A stretch of DNA of 64,000 nucleotides from assembly GCA_025351385.1 (NCBI GenBank), contig JANXWA010000018.1:1-64000 (forward strand). The letters are read 5' to 3'. The notes under the pieces were generated by a model. That model was not told where the DNA came from and searched no databases. It saw only the letters and a program-made list of their open reading frames with translations. The position numbers were made by a program, and so were the translations under genes. Origin of the DNA: Acidimicrobiales bacterium. GTDB taxonomy: Bacteria; Actinomycetota; Acidimicrobiia; Acidimicrobiales; RAAP-2. Positions 9,101 through 19,146 of the stretch are shown in pieces (position 1 is the first letter of the stretch; each line of letters starts with the position of its first letter).

Positions 9101-9489
9101 CCTACCGGCGCCTCGCCGGCGTCACCACGACCGACGAACTGGACGACCTGCGCGACGAGTGGGTCGACCGTTACGGCGCGCTGCCACGCCCGGCGCTCGG
9201 GCTGCTCGAGCTGAGCGAGCTGCGTCTCGCGTGCCTCGAACTCGACGTGCGCTCGGTGGCGGTGCTGCCGGCGCGAGTGGGGATCCGATCCCGGCCGGTG
9301 GTGAAGATGGCCCCACTCGACCTGTCGCTCAGCGCGCAGCTGCGACTGCGTCGACGGTTCGGCTCGCGCGCCTACGACGAGCTCACGAAGGTGCTGCGTA
9401 TCGAGGTCACGCCTGAAGAGGCGACGCCGAAGGCGCTTCGTGACCTGCTGGCCCAACTGGTCGCCGTGCCGGCCAGCGCCGAGGCGTGA
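6088..9489 (+). CDS. mfd: Transcription-repair coupling factor
   Basis: Superfamily 2 DNA translocase that removes stalled RNA polymerase and recruits UvrA. 1133 aa, full length. UvrB-like N-terminal module about 1-350; RNA polymerase-interacting CarD-like domain from about residue 462 (GSYVVHRQHGVARF); Walker A GFGKTE with K618; motif II DEEQ at 713-716; motif VI QLRGRVGRSGQRAYAYL; C-terminal TRCF domain about 960-1110. GTG 6088 is the first start; GTG 6094 is equally possible. It overlaps pth by 14 nt. Confidence 0.97.
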   Translation: MPVTEARGLRRVLELVGPSVRAANVAGSFTPGSYATPLTVASYALDIAFMVCVTATTTEAEHLADALAALLGEDDEVALWPAWDTHPLERVSPDNQSMAARALLRWRLAHGIGPRVLVASARSIAQMLPPEEPRSPIIVTRGGELDRDTFISSLVAFGYRRESLVEHRAEFAVRGGIVDVWPAQGNEPVRLDFFGDEVERLTAFDIANQRSLHDLAEAVVAPAREWLPDDATRRRAESLSREAPWGSATFDRLATGQLFDGMEGWMALFVDEPRTLLDELEGATCVVVEPDRVRRRLDDLLDEERELTDAVAATWQATPDVPLLHVTWRDCIDGRIDVGLEATTGLGGALNLVSPPVVQGDAARIASHVRQWTTTRRGVVLTSNASAVERMADQLRAEGLDVTTDPDKVLDVRLSVLESSLPSGFSLDDPAVVVWSESDLTGRRTVHRAARTRARNVDGFFDDLSIGSYVVHRQHGVARFSGTTTRAINGTTRDYLILEFKDGRSYWPTEQIDALTPYSGGDGPALSRMGGAEWQKTRAKARAAAFLVAQELVDLYRQRNVAVGHAFSPDTTWQREMEDLFAYTLTADQAQAIEDVKADMEMSRPMDRLICADVGFGKTEIAIRAAFKAVQDGKQAVFLVPTTLLASQHFATVTDRFAGFPVRVALLSRFVDDAETRVTLAGLREGSIDVVIGTHRLLSENVAFKDLGLLVVDEEQRFGVTHKESIKARSIGVDVLTLSASPIPRTLEMAFVGIRDLSMITTPPADRRPILTHVGEYNEPAVVEAVRRELLREGQVFFVHNRVADIDQVARRLGELVPDARIAVAHGQMDEGTLERVMIDFWERRFDVLVSTTIVESGIDLPSVNTLIVDRAERLGLGQLHQLRGRVGRSGQRAYAYLFHPADQVLSETAFERLRTIGDNTALGSGFKIAMRDLEIRGAGNLLGHDQSGPVAAVGYDLYVQLVAEAVADAKGFVVPEVVQVNLDVPGEAHLPKDYVAADDARLEAYRRLAGVTTTDELDDLRDEWVDRYGALPRPALGLLELSELRLACLELDVRSVAVLPARVGIRSRPVVKMAPLDLSLSAQLRLRRRFGSRAYDELTKVLRIEVTPEEATPKALRDLLAQLVAVPASAEA

Positions 9490-9494
9490 ATGGG

Positions 9495-9500
9495 TAGCAT
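9495..9500 (+). promoter_or_regulatory. -10 element for leaderless parvulin-like gene
   Basis: TAGCAT, 6 nt, then GTG 9507. Sits in the 17-bp gap after mfd. Confidence 0.55.
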
Positions 9501-9506
9501 TATCGG

Positions 9507-10601
9507 GTGCGTCGCCTCGTTGCCCTGTTCGTTCTCGCTCTGCTCGGGGCCACCTTGTTCGGGGCCAGCAACCACTCGTCGGGCGTCGCCGTGAGCGGTT
9601 CGACCCTGTCGCCTTCGACCTTTCGCGCCGAGCTCGCCGTCATCGCGACCGACCTCAACCTCCAGTGCCACGTCGCCGCGCTCGACCCCGTGAGCTTCGC
9701 CGCCGGGGCCGGTGGCGCCTCCATCTCGGCGACCGGGGCCTCGGCGTGGGCCAATTTGCGCGTCGAGGGACTCGCAATCGACCAGTACGTGAAGGCCCAC
9801 TTCCAGTTCCACCCGACGGCCGCTTCGCTGGCCTTGGCGCGCAGTTCGCTCGAGGCCGAGATGACCCAGGCCGTCACGAACCGTCAGTATCACTGCTCGG
9901 GAACCTCGGCCCAGGCCATCGACGCGATGCCCGCCGAGATGCGCTCGGCCCAGGTGGAGGCCCAGGCGGCGTCGATCTTCCTCATCAGCCAGCTCAACTC
10001 GACGATCGCGATCAACACCGCGTCACTGCAGGCGTACTACACGTCGCACCTGTCGTCGTATCAGTCCATCTGCGTCAGCGTTGCCGTGGTCGCCCCCGCC
10101 AAGGTGCTCGCCTTCCAGGCCGCCCAGAAGGCCGGCGCCTCGGTCGCCACACTGGCGCGCACGTTCTCGGTCGACGGTTCGGCGTCGAGGGGCGGCTCGG
10201 ACGGCTGCTTCGGGCCGACGAGCCAGTACTTCTCTGGCGTACGGACCGACACGGCGACGACGGCGCTCAACACCTTTCCCGTGACGCCACTGTCGATCTC
10301 GTACAACGGGGGCACCTACGCCTTCTTCGTCGCGCCGACCAAGCGCACCACGACGCCCTTCGCCCAGGCCGAGAGCGCCGTGCTCGCCGACGTGCAGAAC
10401 GCCAACGCGACCAAGGCCACCGCCGTCAAGGCCAGCATCCTGTACCAGGCCGCCGTCGCCATCGACCCCTCCTTCGGCCGATGGGGACTGAAGTCGACCG
10501 GCCCGTCGGTCTTCGCCCCCGCCACTCCGCGCAGCGCGGACGTGGGTCCGGCCCGTTCGATCACGGCGTTGTCGACGGCCGGCGCCTCCACCTATAAGTG
10601 A
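9507..10601 (+). CDS. Secreted SurA/PpiC-like peptidyl-prolyl isomerase
   Basis: 364 aa. Signal sequence about 1-20 (MRRLVALFVLALLGATLFG) without a lipobox Cys, so soluble secreted or anchored by the uncleaved helix. Residues about 30-170 resemble a SurA N-terminal chaperone module; about 170-285 look like a rotamase (parvulin) domain, with the pattern ATLARTFSVDGSASRGGSDGCFGP that matches the family's A...S.D..S...GGDLG motif. Role would be folding of exported proteins. The isomerase core is divergent, so enzymatic activity is uncertain. Between mfd and mazG; its stop overlaps the mazG start. Confidence 0.72.
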   Translation: MRRLVALFVLALLGATLFGASNHSSGVAVSGSTLSPSTFRAELAVIATDLNLQCHVAALDPVSFAAGAGGASISATGASAWANLRVEGLAIDQYVKAHFQFHPTAASLALARSSLEAEMTQAVTNRQYHCSGTSAQAIDAMPAEMRSAQVEAQAASIFLISQLNSTIAINTASLQAYYTSHLSSYQSICVSVAVVAPAKVLAFQAAQKAGASVATLARTFSVDGSASRGGSDGCFGPTSQYFSGVRTDTATTALNTFPVTPLSISYNGGTYAFFVAPTKRTTTPFAQAESAVLADVQNANATKATAVKASILYQAAVAIDPSFGRWGLKSTGPSVFAPATPRSADVGPARSITALSTAGASTYK

Positions 10602-11983
10602 TGCCGGTCGTCCGCGTCGTCGGACTGGGCCCGGGTGACGTCGAACTGTTGACCCGACGCGCGCAGCGTCTGCTCGACGAGTCGCCGGTCGTGCGGCTGC
10701 GCACGCGGGTCCATCCGGCCGCGAGCGGGCTCGCGTCGACGCCGAGTTACGACGACCTCTACGAGAGTGCGGCGACCTTCGAGGACCTGTACGAGGCGAT
10801 CGTCGAGGACCTGGTGTCGCTCGCCACGAACTCGCCCAACGGCGAGGTCGTGTACGCCGTCCCCGGATCGCCGGTCGTTGCCGAACGCACGGTGGAGTTG
10901 CTCCTCGCGCGACGCGACGTGCGCACCGTCTGCGAGCCGGCCGTCTCGGTGATCGACGTCGCCTGTGGCGTCATGGGTCGCGATCCAATGGCCGTGGGGC
11001 TACGCGTCGTCGACGCCCTGGGGGCCACGACGCCCCTGCGGGGACCGGGGCCGCTGCTCATCCTGCAGGCCTACGCGCCCGAGGTGCTCGCCATGGTCGC
11101 GGACCGGCTGCCCGGCGAGACGGTCGTGACGGTGCTGCACCACCTGGGTCTGGCTGACGAAGTCGTGCGCGAGCTGACGGCCGACCGGTTGGCCACCTTC
11201 GTCGAGGTCGACCACCTCACGTCACTGTGGATCGACGGGTTGCGCACCGCGGGTGACGCGATGGACGACCTGGTGGACTTCACGGCGCGCCTGCGCGCGG
11301 AGTGCCCCTGGGACCAGGAGCAGACGCACGCCTCACTGACGCGCCACCTCCTCGAGGAGGCCTACGAGACGCTCGACGCCCTCGAGACGTTCGTGCGCGC
11401 GGAGGGCTCGCCCGACGAGGACGCCGCGACGGCTCACGTCCGAGAGGAGCTCGGCGACCTGCTCTTCCAGATCGTCTTCCACGCCGAGCTGGGCGACGAG
11501 GAGGACCGGTTCAACCTCGCTGCGATCGCCGACGGCGTGCGCGACAAGCTGACCTCGCGCCACCCCCACGTCTTTGGCGACGTGCAGGTCAGCGGCTCCC
11601 AGGAGGTGGCGTCGCGCTGGGAGGTGCTGAAGCGTGACGAGAAGGGTCGCGAGAGCATCACCGACGGCATCGCGTGGCAACTGCCGGCCCTCACGCTCTA
11701 CACGAAGCTGCTGCGCAAGGCCGCGTCGGTCGACCTCGCGCCGTTGAGCGGCGACGCGGCGCGCCAGCGAACGCTCGACGCGCTGGCGGTCCTCGACCTC
11801 GAGCACGTCGGCGCGCGCGACGCCGAGTCGTCGTCCGACGTCGCGTCGGCGTGGGGTGACGCGTTGAGCTCACTCGTCGCGGCGGCGCAGTACGCCGGCG
11901 TCGACCTCGAGGGCGTGCTGCGTGATCGGGCGTTGCGCCTGCGCGATGAGATCCGCTCCGTCGAACGGGGCTCTCAGGAGTGA
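10601..11983 (+). CDS. mazG: Tetrapyrrole-methylase-like domain fused to MazG nucleotide pyrophosphohydrolase
   Basis: Hydrolyses non-canonical or excess NTPs to NMPs. Residues about 1-220 are a tetrapyrrole methylase-like (YabN-type) domain with VGLGPGDVELLT and a PGSP loop. Residues about 225-460 are MazG, with CPWDQEQTH, metal-binding EEAYE and EELGD motifs, the RHPHVFGD signature and WEVLKR. The first domain keeps the fold but its substrate in such fusions is unknown. ATG 10601 shares its A with the upstream stop TGA; GTG 10598 is one codon earlier. Confidence 0.9.
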   Translation: MPVVRVVGLGPGDVELLTRRAQRLLDESPVVRLRTRVHPAASGLASTPSYDDLYESAATFEDLYEAIVEDLVSLATNSPNGEVVYAVPGSPVVAERTVELLLARRDVRTVCEPAVSVIDVACGVMGRDPMAVGLRVVDALGATTPLRGPGPLLILQAYAPEVLAMVADRLPGETVVTVLHHLGLADEVVRELTADRLATFVEVDHLTSLWIDGLRTAGDAMDDLVDFTARLRAECPWDQEQTHASLTRHLLEEAYETLDALETFVRAEGSPDEDAATAHVREELGDLLFQIVFHAELGDEEDRFNLAAIADGVRDKLTSRHPHVFGDVQVSGSQEVASRWEVLKRDEKGRESITDGIAWQLPALTLYTKLLRKAASVDLAPLSGDAARQRTLDALAVLDLEHVGARDAESSSDVASAWGDALSSLVAAAQYAGVDLEGVLRDRALRLRDEIRSVERGSQE

Positions 11984-12000
11984 CGAACGACGGCTAGTAA

Positions 12001-13767
<1,767 letters not shown>

Positions 13768-13771
<4 letters not shown>

Positions 13772-15192
13772 CCTTTCGCGACGCGTCACCCGAGGACGTC
13801 GCCGCGGTCGAGGCGATCCTCGGAAGGACCCTCGCGGGGCGCTGCGCGGTCGTGGTCCGTCGCATCGACGGTCGGCCCGTCGTCATCGAGAACGAGCCGC
13901 ACCTGCGCGACGGCACGCCGATGCCCACGCTCTATTGGCTGGTCGATTCGCAGATGCATGACGCGGTGAGCCGCCTCGAGGCCAGCGGCGGCGTGCACCG
14001 CTTCGAAGGGTTGGTCGACGCCGAGCGTCTCCAGCGATCCCACGACGAGTACGCCGCGCAGCGTGCGCGGGCCACGGTGCGCACCGACCAGGTCCAGGCC
14101 CGAGGCGGCGTCGGTGGCACACGCATCGGCGTGAAGTGCCTGCACGCCCATCTCGCCTACTTCCTCGTGGGCGCCGACGACCCTGTCGGGGAGCTCGTCG
14201 CGGACTCGGTCGGACTGCCGGCGCTCGAGCGGTTCGACGTCCGTGACGGTCCGGTCGCCGCGCTCGACTGCGGCAGCAACTCCACGCGGCTGCTGATCGT
14301 CGACGCGAACAACACGACGGTGCGCCGCGAGATGCGCATCACCCGGCTCAGTCAGGGCGTCGACGCCACGGGCACCCTCACCGTCGAGGCGCTGCAGCGC
14401 TCCTACGACGTCCTGGCGCTCTATCGCACGATGATGGACGACGCCGGGGTCACGCGCGGGCTGCTCGTGGCGACCTCGGCCGTGCGCGACGCGACCAATG
14501 GGACCGCGTTCCTCGCCGAGGCCCGTCGGATCACCGGGGTCGAGGCGAGGATCCTCAGCGGTACCGAGGAGGCGACGCTCTCTTACGCGGGGGCGACGGC
14601 CGGCCTCGCGCCCGATCCCCGTCCCACGCTGATCGTCGACGTCGGGGGAGGCTCGACCGAGCTCGCGGTCGAGGTCGACGGCGTGCTCCACAGCCACTCC
14701 ATGCAACTCGGCTGCGTGCGCGTCACCGAGCGGGCCCTGGGGCGAGAGGTCGTCGACGCCGTGCACGACGCCGCGGCCCGAGCGATGATCGACGACGAGC
14801 TCGACCTGGCGTGGCGGGCCGAGCCCCTCTTCGCCGACCTCTTCGGGCGGGTCCGAATGGTCGGCCTGGCGGGCAGCGTCTCGACCCTCGCCCAGCTCGA
14901 CGCGGGCCTCGCCGTCTACGACCGCGAGGCGGTCCATCTGCGGCGCCTCAGCCGGGCCGCGGTCCAGGCGTGGCGCGACCGGCTCAGCGCCGAGGCGCCA
15001 TCGGCCCGTCTCGCCCGCCCGGGCATGGTGCCCGGGCGAGAGGACGTGCTGCACGCCGGGCTCTACGTGCTCGCGGCCGTGATGGCGCGCCTCGGGGTCG
15101 AGGAGCTCCTCACCTCGGAGAACGACATCCTCGACGGCATCACCGCCTCAATCCTGCGGTCTGACGGGCCCGCTCGCGACCTGCCACGATAG
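13768..15192 (+). CDS. DUF501 domain fused to Ppx/GppA exopolyphosphatase
   Basis: 474 aa in one unbroken frame. Residues 1-160 match DUF501 (GRPVVIENEPHLRDGTPMPTLYWL; then VKCLHAHLAYFLVGADDPVG near 121-140). Residues 167-474 are a Ppx/GppA-type ASKHA domain with AALDCGSNSTRLLIVD (phosphate-1 loop), SAVRDATNG, SGTEEA and the DVGGGSTEL phosphate-2 loop. Ppx/GppA enzymes hydrolyse polyphosphate or pppGpp; DUF501 has no known function. In mycobacteria these are two adjacent genes after ftsB (Rv1025, Rv1026); here they are joined by a linker of fewer than ten residues. It overlaps ftsB by 4 nt. Confidence 0.92.
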
Positions 15193-15210
15193 TGGTGTGA
15201 GGGCTTCAAC

Positions 15211-15834
15211 ATGGTGACGACGCGCAGTTCCATCTACTCGCCCATCTCCCTGCACGGGCGCCGGGTGGTGCTGCGCACCATGAACGAGCAGGACTACGAC
15301 GGCTGGTACGAGGTGCGCACGCGCTGTCGGGACTGGCTCTTGAAGTGGGAGCCCCGGTCGGCCCACGCGTCGCACCTGGCCGACGACCAGCGAAGCTTCG
15401 CGGGGCGTTGCGCCATCCGCGAGCGCGAACGCCAGATGGGGACGGGCTTCGGCTTCGGGATCTTCCACCATGGCCGGTTCGTCGGCGAGATCACGCTCTC
15501 GTCGATCCAGCGCGGGCCGCTGCAGTCGGCCTTCGTCGGCTACTGGATCGACGAGGCCGTCGCTGGCCAGGGCCTGATGCCCGAGGCCGTGATCACCCTC
15601 TTGCAGTACTCGTTCGAGTCGCTTCGCCTGCACCGCATCGAGATCAACATCATCCCGCGCAACGCTGCGTCACGGCGCGTGGTCGAGAAGCTCGGCGTGC
15701 GCTACGAGGGGATCGCCGAGCGCTATCTCGAGATCGACGGGGCCTGGGAGGACCACGCCCGCTACGCCATCACGGCCGAGGAGTGGGGCGACCGCGCTCC
15801 CGAGCTGGTGGCGAACTGGCTGCTGCCGCAGTAG
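15211..15834 (+). CDS. GNAT acetyltransferase, RimJ/RimL-like
   Basis: 207 aa. Carries the GNAT core: RRVVLRTMNEQDYDGWYEVR at the N-terminus, FVGEITLSSI, the acceptor strand VGYWIDEAVAGQG with the acetyl-CoA pyrophosphate loop, IEINIIPRNAASRRVVEKLG and YLEIDGAWEDHARYA. The RimJ/RimL group acetylates N-termini of ribosomal proteins, but many members have other substrates. ATG 15211 follows GAGGG at a workable distance. Last gene of the + block; convergent with the NlpC/P60 gene 19 bp away. Confidence 0.88.
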   Translation: MVTTRSSIYSPISLHGRRVVLRTMNEQDYDGWYEVRTRCRDWLLKWEPRSAHASHLADDQRSFAGRCAIRERERQMGTGFGFGIFHHGRFVGEITLSSIQRGPLQSAFVGYWIDEAVAGQGLMPEAVITLLQYSFESLRLHRIEINIIPRNAASRRVVEKLGVRYEGIAERYLEIDGAWEDHARYAITAEEWGDRAPELVANWLLPQ

Positions 15835-15853
15835 GCGACGCGACGGGCCTGGA

Positions 15854-17023
15854 CTACGGCCGCCCCGCGCCGATGAGGCCGGCGGTGAAGATCGGCGCGA
15901 GGCTCACGTTGGTGCCGGTGTAGGGCGCGGCGATGATCGTGCTCGAGCCCCAAGGGCCCGATCCGGCATACATGACGACGTGGTCGACCGCGTGGTCGCC
16001 GTCGAGGTTCCAGTAGAAGAGCAGGTCGCCCGGTTGGAGAGCGTTGAGGGGCACGTGGACCATCGCGGGCCACTGGGACTCGGTCGTGCGCGGGATCTTG
16101 ATGCCGGCCTTGGCCCAGGCCCATTGGACGAGACCCGAGCAGTCGAAGCCGACCCCGGGGGTCTCGCCGCCCCAGACATAGGGCACGCCGAACTGGCTCT
16201 CGGCGTAGTGCAGCGCCGCGAGGCCCTGGGCCGAACTGCCAACCTGGGCGATATTGACCTTGGTGACCACCGCCTGGATCGCGGCCGTCACCGCGTTGGC
16301 GGCCGAGGTGCCTCCGACCGAGGCCGCGGCGGCGACGGCCTTCTGCTCGCCGGCGACGTCGTGGTGACGCGCGGCCTCGACTCCCGCCTGGATCTCGTAG
16401 GCGATGATCTCGGTGCGCAGTGAGTGGGTGACCGAGGCGAGCGTCGCCCGGGTGGAGTTGACGTTGCGGATGTTCTCGGCGAGGAGGTTCGACATCGCGA
16501 TGGTCTGCTGGCGGGCTTTGGCGCGCTGGACCGACACCTGGGCGAGCGTGGAGGCGAGCGACCGGCGCTGGCTCTCGTAGTTGTTCTTGATCCGGTCGAG
16601 GTTGCCGACGACCTGCTCCTCGTAGACCTTGCGCGCGTCGCTCTTGGTCGCACTCTGGTCGAAGAGCGCGAGGATCTGCGCGTCGGCCGCGCCGAGGACG
16701 TAGGCCTTGATGGCCGCGGTCACGAGTTGCTGGGAGGTGACGATGACGGCGGCGCGCTTGGTCGCCTCCTCGCCCTGGAGACTGACGATGTTGGCATTGA
16801 GTGACGCCAACTGCACCTTGGCCGCGTCGAAGGCGTTGGCGGTGATCTCGCTGGTCTTGGACTGCTCGGAGAGCAGCGTCGACAGATGGGCGATCTCGGC
16901 GCGGGTCTGGGCGATGGTCTGGGCCGACGCGCCGGTCGGCACGAGCACGACCGAGGCCACCACCAGGGCCAGTACCGCGAGGGGAGTTGATCGAGTCGTG
17001 CCCCGACGACGCACGCGAATCAT
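15854..17023 (-). CDS. Secreted NlpC/P60 peptidoglycan endopeptidase with coiled-coil domain
   Basis: 389 aa. Arg-rich start, signal peptide to about ASA-QT at 34, a long helical region 35-230 typical of RipA/PcsB-like autoinhibitory coiled coils, and a C-terminal NlpC/P60 domain about 260-389. Catalytic C295 (FDCSGLVQWAW) and H348 (DHVVMYAG) are present; the third polar residue is not obvious (IIAAPYTG). It should cut stem peptides during daughter-cell separation. ATG 17023 is a leaderless start with TAGGCT 6 nt upstream. Confidence 0.92.
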   Translation of the reverse strand: MIRVRRRGTTRSTPLAVLALVVASVVLVPTGASAQTIAQTRAEIAHLSTLLSEQSKTSEITANAFDAAKVQLASLNANIVSLQGEEATKRAAVIVTSQQLVTAAIKAYVLGAADAQILALFDQSATKSDARKVYEEQVVGNLDRIKNNYESQRRSLASTLAQVSVQRAKARQQTIAMSNLLAENIRNVNSTRATLASVTHSLRTEIIAYEIQAGVEAARHHDVAGEQKAVAAAASVGGTSAANAVTAAIQAVVTKVNIAQVGSSAQGLAALHYAESQFGVPYVWGGETPGVGFDCSGLVQWAWAKAGIKIPRTTESQWPAMVHVPLNALQPGDLLFYWNLDGDHAVDHVVMYAGSGPWGSSTIIAAPYTGTNVSLAPIFTAGLIGAGRP

Positions 17024-17029
17024 GAATTC

Positions 17030-17035
17030 AGCCTA
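17030..17035 (-). promoter_or_regulatory. -10 element for leaderless NlpC/P60 gene
   Basis: TAGGCT on the minus strand, 6 nt before ATG 17023. Confidence 0.55.
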
Positions 17036-17107
17036 ATTGGGGAACTTCGCCGAATCGGGAGATTAACAACTCTTATGCTTTACGGTTACACCGCAACACG
17101 ACGGCGT

Positions 17108-17181
17108 GGGGGCGTAGCCCAATTGGCAGAGGCAGGGCGCTTAAACCGCCTCCAGTGAGGGTTCGAGTCCCTCCGCCCCCA
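17108..17181 (+). tRNA. tRNA with UAA anticodon (Leu) but short class-I variable loop
   Basis: 74 nt. Acceptor GGGGGCG (17108-17114) pairs perfectly with CGCCCCC (17174-17180), discriminator A17181, no encoded CCA. D-stem of 3 bp GCC/GGC; anticodon stem 17135-17139/17147-17151 with loop CTTAAAC, anticodon TAA at 17142-17144; variable loop CCAGT of five bases; T-stem GAGGG/CCCTC with loop TTCGAGT. All conserved tertiary bases are present (T8, A14, GG, TTC, purine 37). Bacterial tRNA-Leu normally has a long variable arm, missing here. The flanks extend the acceptor helix: 17103-17107 GGCGT pairs with 17181-17185 ACGCC. Confidence 0.8.
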
Positions 17182-17211
17182 CGCCGAAGTCTTCGTTCGT
17201 CGATTCTTTGT

Positions 17212-17217
17212 TAGCGT
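17212..17217 (+). promoter_or_regulatory. -10 element for leaderless Thr-rich membrane protein gene
   Basis: TAGCGT, 7 nt, then GTG 17225. Confidence 0.55.
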
Positions 17218-17224
17218 TGACCCC

Positions 17225-18055
17225 GTGGCTAAGAGCGCAGCAGGCAAATGGGTAAGCAGGGTCGGGGCGTCGGGAGGCGGCAAGGCCTACAAAAAGTCCC
17301 GTCCGGGCAACTACTACGGTGCGCTGGTCGTGATCGTCGTATTGGGCCTCGCCTCGACGGTCTTCGCCCGCTACGACTACCAGCACCCGGCCTCCGCCGC
17401 GAGCGGCACCCCGCCTCGCATCGGCACCACCTGGTACGCGGCCCTCTCGATTGAGGTCTGCGGCAAGAACCAGCCCTTCCTCGCGGCCAACCCCTCGGGC
17501 ACCGGTGGCTTCACGGTCCAGCCGGCCGACGTCATCCGGATCAAGCCGGTCAGCGCCGCCGACTCGGGCGACCACGCCACCCTCTCGCAATTCGCCGCCG
17601 AGTACCCCGGACTGATCGCGAGCTCCACCGAGCTGGCGATCCCGAGTTCTACGGGCGCCGCCACGGCGGCCACGACCTTCCGCAACGGAGAGGCCTGCCC
17701 CACGGCGTCCAAGTACCCGGGCCAGACCGGCAAGATCTCCTACGCCTACTGGACCACCTTCGGACAGACGAAGCCGATCGTGACGACGAACCCCGCGTCG
17801 ATCAAGTTCGCGCAGTACCTGCGCGTCACCATGGCCTTCGAACCGGCCGGCGTGACGCCCGCGCCGCCCCAGCAGGTGACGGTGAACGCGATGACCTTGG
17901 ACGCCACGACCCCGGCCACGACCACGACCGCGCCGGTGCTGTCGACGACGACGACCGTGAAGGGCGCAACCACGACCACGACCGCGCCGACGTCGACCAC
18001 GACCGCGCCGACCACCACCACCACCGCGAAGACGACTACCACCACGGCGGGCTGA
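17225..18055 (+). CDS. Single-pass membrane protein with extracytoplasmic domain and Thr-rich tail
   Basis: 276 aa. Basic glycine-rich cytoplasmic start, one TM helix about 30-48 (YYGALVVIVVLGLASTVFARY), an extracellular domain about 60-220 with two cysteines (EVCGKN, EACPT), and a tail from about 225 made almost entirely of Thr with Ala, Ser, Pro. Thr/Ala/Pro tails are typical O-mannosylation substrates in actinobacteria, which is inference here. No recognised domain. Leaderless GTG start. It lies 3 bp before a mannose-1-phosphate guanylyltransferase-like gene and is likely cotranscribed. Confidence 0.75.
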   Translation: MAKSAAGKWVSRVGASGGGKAYKKSRPGNYYGALVVIVVLGLASTVFARYDYQHPASAASGTPPRIGTTWYAALSIEVCGKNQPFLAANPSGTGGFTVQPADVIRIKPVSAADSGDHATLSQFAAEYPGLIASSTELAIPSSTGAATAATTFRNGEACPTASKYPGQTGKISYAYWTTFGQTKPIVTTNPASIKFAQYLRVTMAFEPAGVTPAPPQQVTVNAMTLDATTPATTTTAPVLSTTTTVKGATTTTTAPTSTTTAPTTTTTAKTTTTTAG

Positions 18056-18057
18056 GC

Positions 18058-19083
18058 TTGAAGTCGATCATCCTGGTCGGCGGCAAGGGAACCCGACTGC
18101 GACCCCTGACCTACGAGACACCCAAGCAGATGCTGCCGCTGGTGGGCCTGCCGATGATCGAGTGCGTCTTCGAGGCGCTGGCGCGCCACGGAGTGACCGA
18201 GGCCGTGCTCTCGCTCGGCTACCTCCCGGACCGTTTCACCGAGGCGTACCCGACCAACGTCATCGCCGGGGTGAAGGTGGCCTACGTGGTCGAAGACGAG
18301 CCCCTCGACACCGCGGGCGCCATTCGCTTCGCGGCCACCCACGGCGGCTTCGACGAGACGTTCCTCGTGGTCAACGGCGACGTCCTGACCGACCTCGACA
18401 TCACCAAGCTTCTCGCCTTCCACCGCGAACACGGCGGCGAGGCGACGATCGCCCTGCACCCGGTCGAGGATCCGTCGCGCTTCGGCGTCGTGCCGACGAC
18501 GCCCGAGGGGCGCGTGATCGACTTCGTCGAGAAGCCTCCGCGCGACGAGGCCCCGACTAACGAGATCAACGCCGGCACCTACGTGTTCGAGCCCAGCGTC
18601 CTCGGTCGCATCGCGCCGACGGGTCGCGAGAGCGTCGAGCGCGTCACCTTCCCCGCCCTGGCCGCGGCCGGCACGCTCTTCGCCATGTGCGACGACGCCT
18701 ACTGGCTGGACACCGGCACGCCCCAGGCCTACCTGCTGGCGAACGTGGACATCCTCAATGGCCGCCAGGCCATGCATGAGTTCATCGACATCGTGGACGG
18801 CGTGTGGCGTCACCCGTCGAGCACCGTCGACCTCAGCGCGTCCATCGTCAACTCCGTCGTGGACCGCAACTGCGTCGTCGGCGCCAACGTCGTGCTCGAA
18901 AACTCGGTGCTGCTGCCCGGCGCGGTCGTCCAGAGTGGCTGCGTGGTCCGCTCGTCGATCATTGGGCCGGAGGCGGTCATTGGCAGCAACTCGCGACTCG
19001 GGGCGACCTGCGTCGTCGGCGCGAAGGAGCACGTGGCCCCGGCGTCCGAGCTCTCCGGTGACGTTCGCCTCGGAGGCGTCTAG
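18058..19083 (+). CDS. Sugar-1-phosphate nucleotidylyltransferase, probably mannose-1-phosphate guanylyltransferase
   Basis: 341 aa. N-terminal GT-A nucleotidyltransferase with LVGGKGTRLRPLTYETPKQM and the VNGDVLTD metal site, then EKPP and NAGTYVFEP strands; the C-terminal part about 245-340 is a left-handed beta-helix with hexapeptide repeats. This architecture is that of actinobacterial ManC/RmlA-like proteins next to the F420 genes. The substrate is inferred from the mannose context (phosphomannomutase at 36.3 kb); glucose-1-phosphate cannot be excluded. Starts at TTG 18058, two bases after the previous stop. Confidence 0.85.
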   Translation: MKSIILVGGKGTRLRPLTYETPKQMLPLVGLPMIECVFEALARHGVTEAVLSLGYLPDRFTEAYPTNVIAGVKVAYVVEDEPLDTAGAIRFAATHGGFDETFLVVNGDVLTDLDITKLLAFHREHGGEATIALHPVEDPSRFGVVPTTPEGRVIDFVEKPPRDEAPTNEINAGTYVFEPSVLGRIAPTGRESVERVTFPALAAAGTLFAMCDDAYWLDTGTPQAYLLANVDILNGRQAMHEFIDIVDGVWRHPSSTVDLSASIVNSVVDRNCVVGANVVLENSVLLPGAVVQSGCVVRSSIIGPEAVIGSNSRLGATCVVGAKEHVAPASELSGDVRLGGV

Positions 19084-19146
19084 CGGTCCAGTCGATCGTG
19101 TACGCGTTCACCGCCCGAACGCGGCGTCGGTGCCCGGCGCAAGTCC

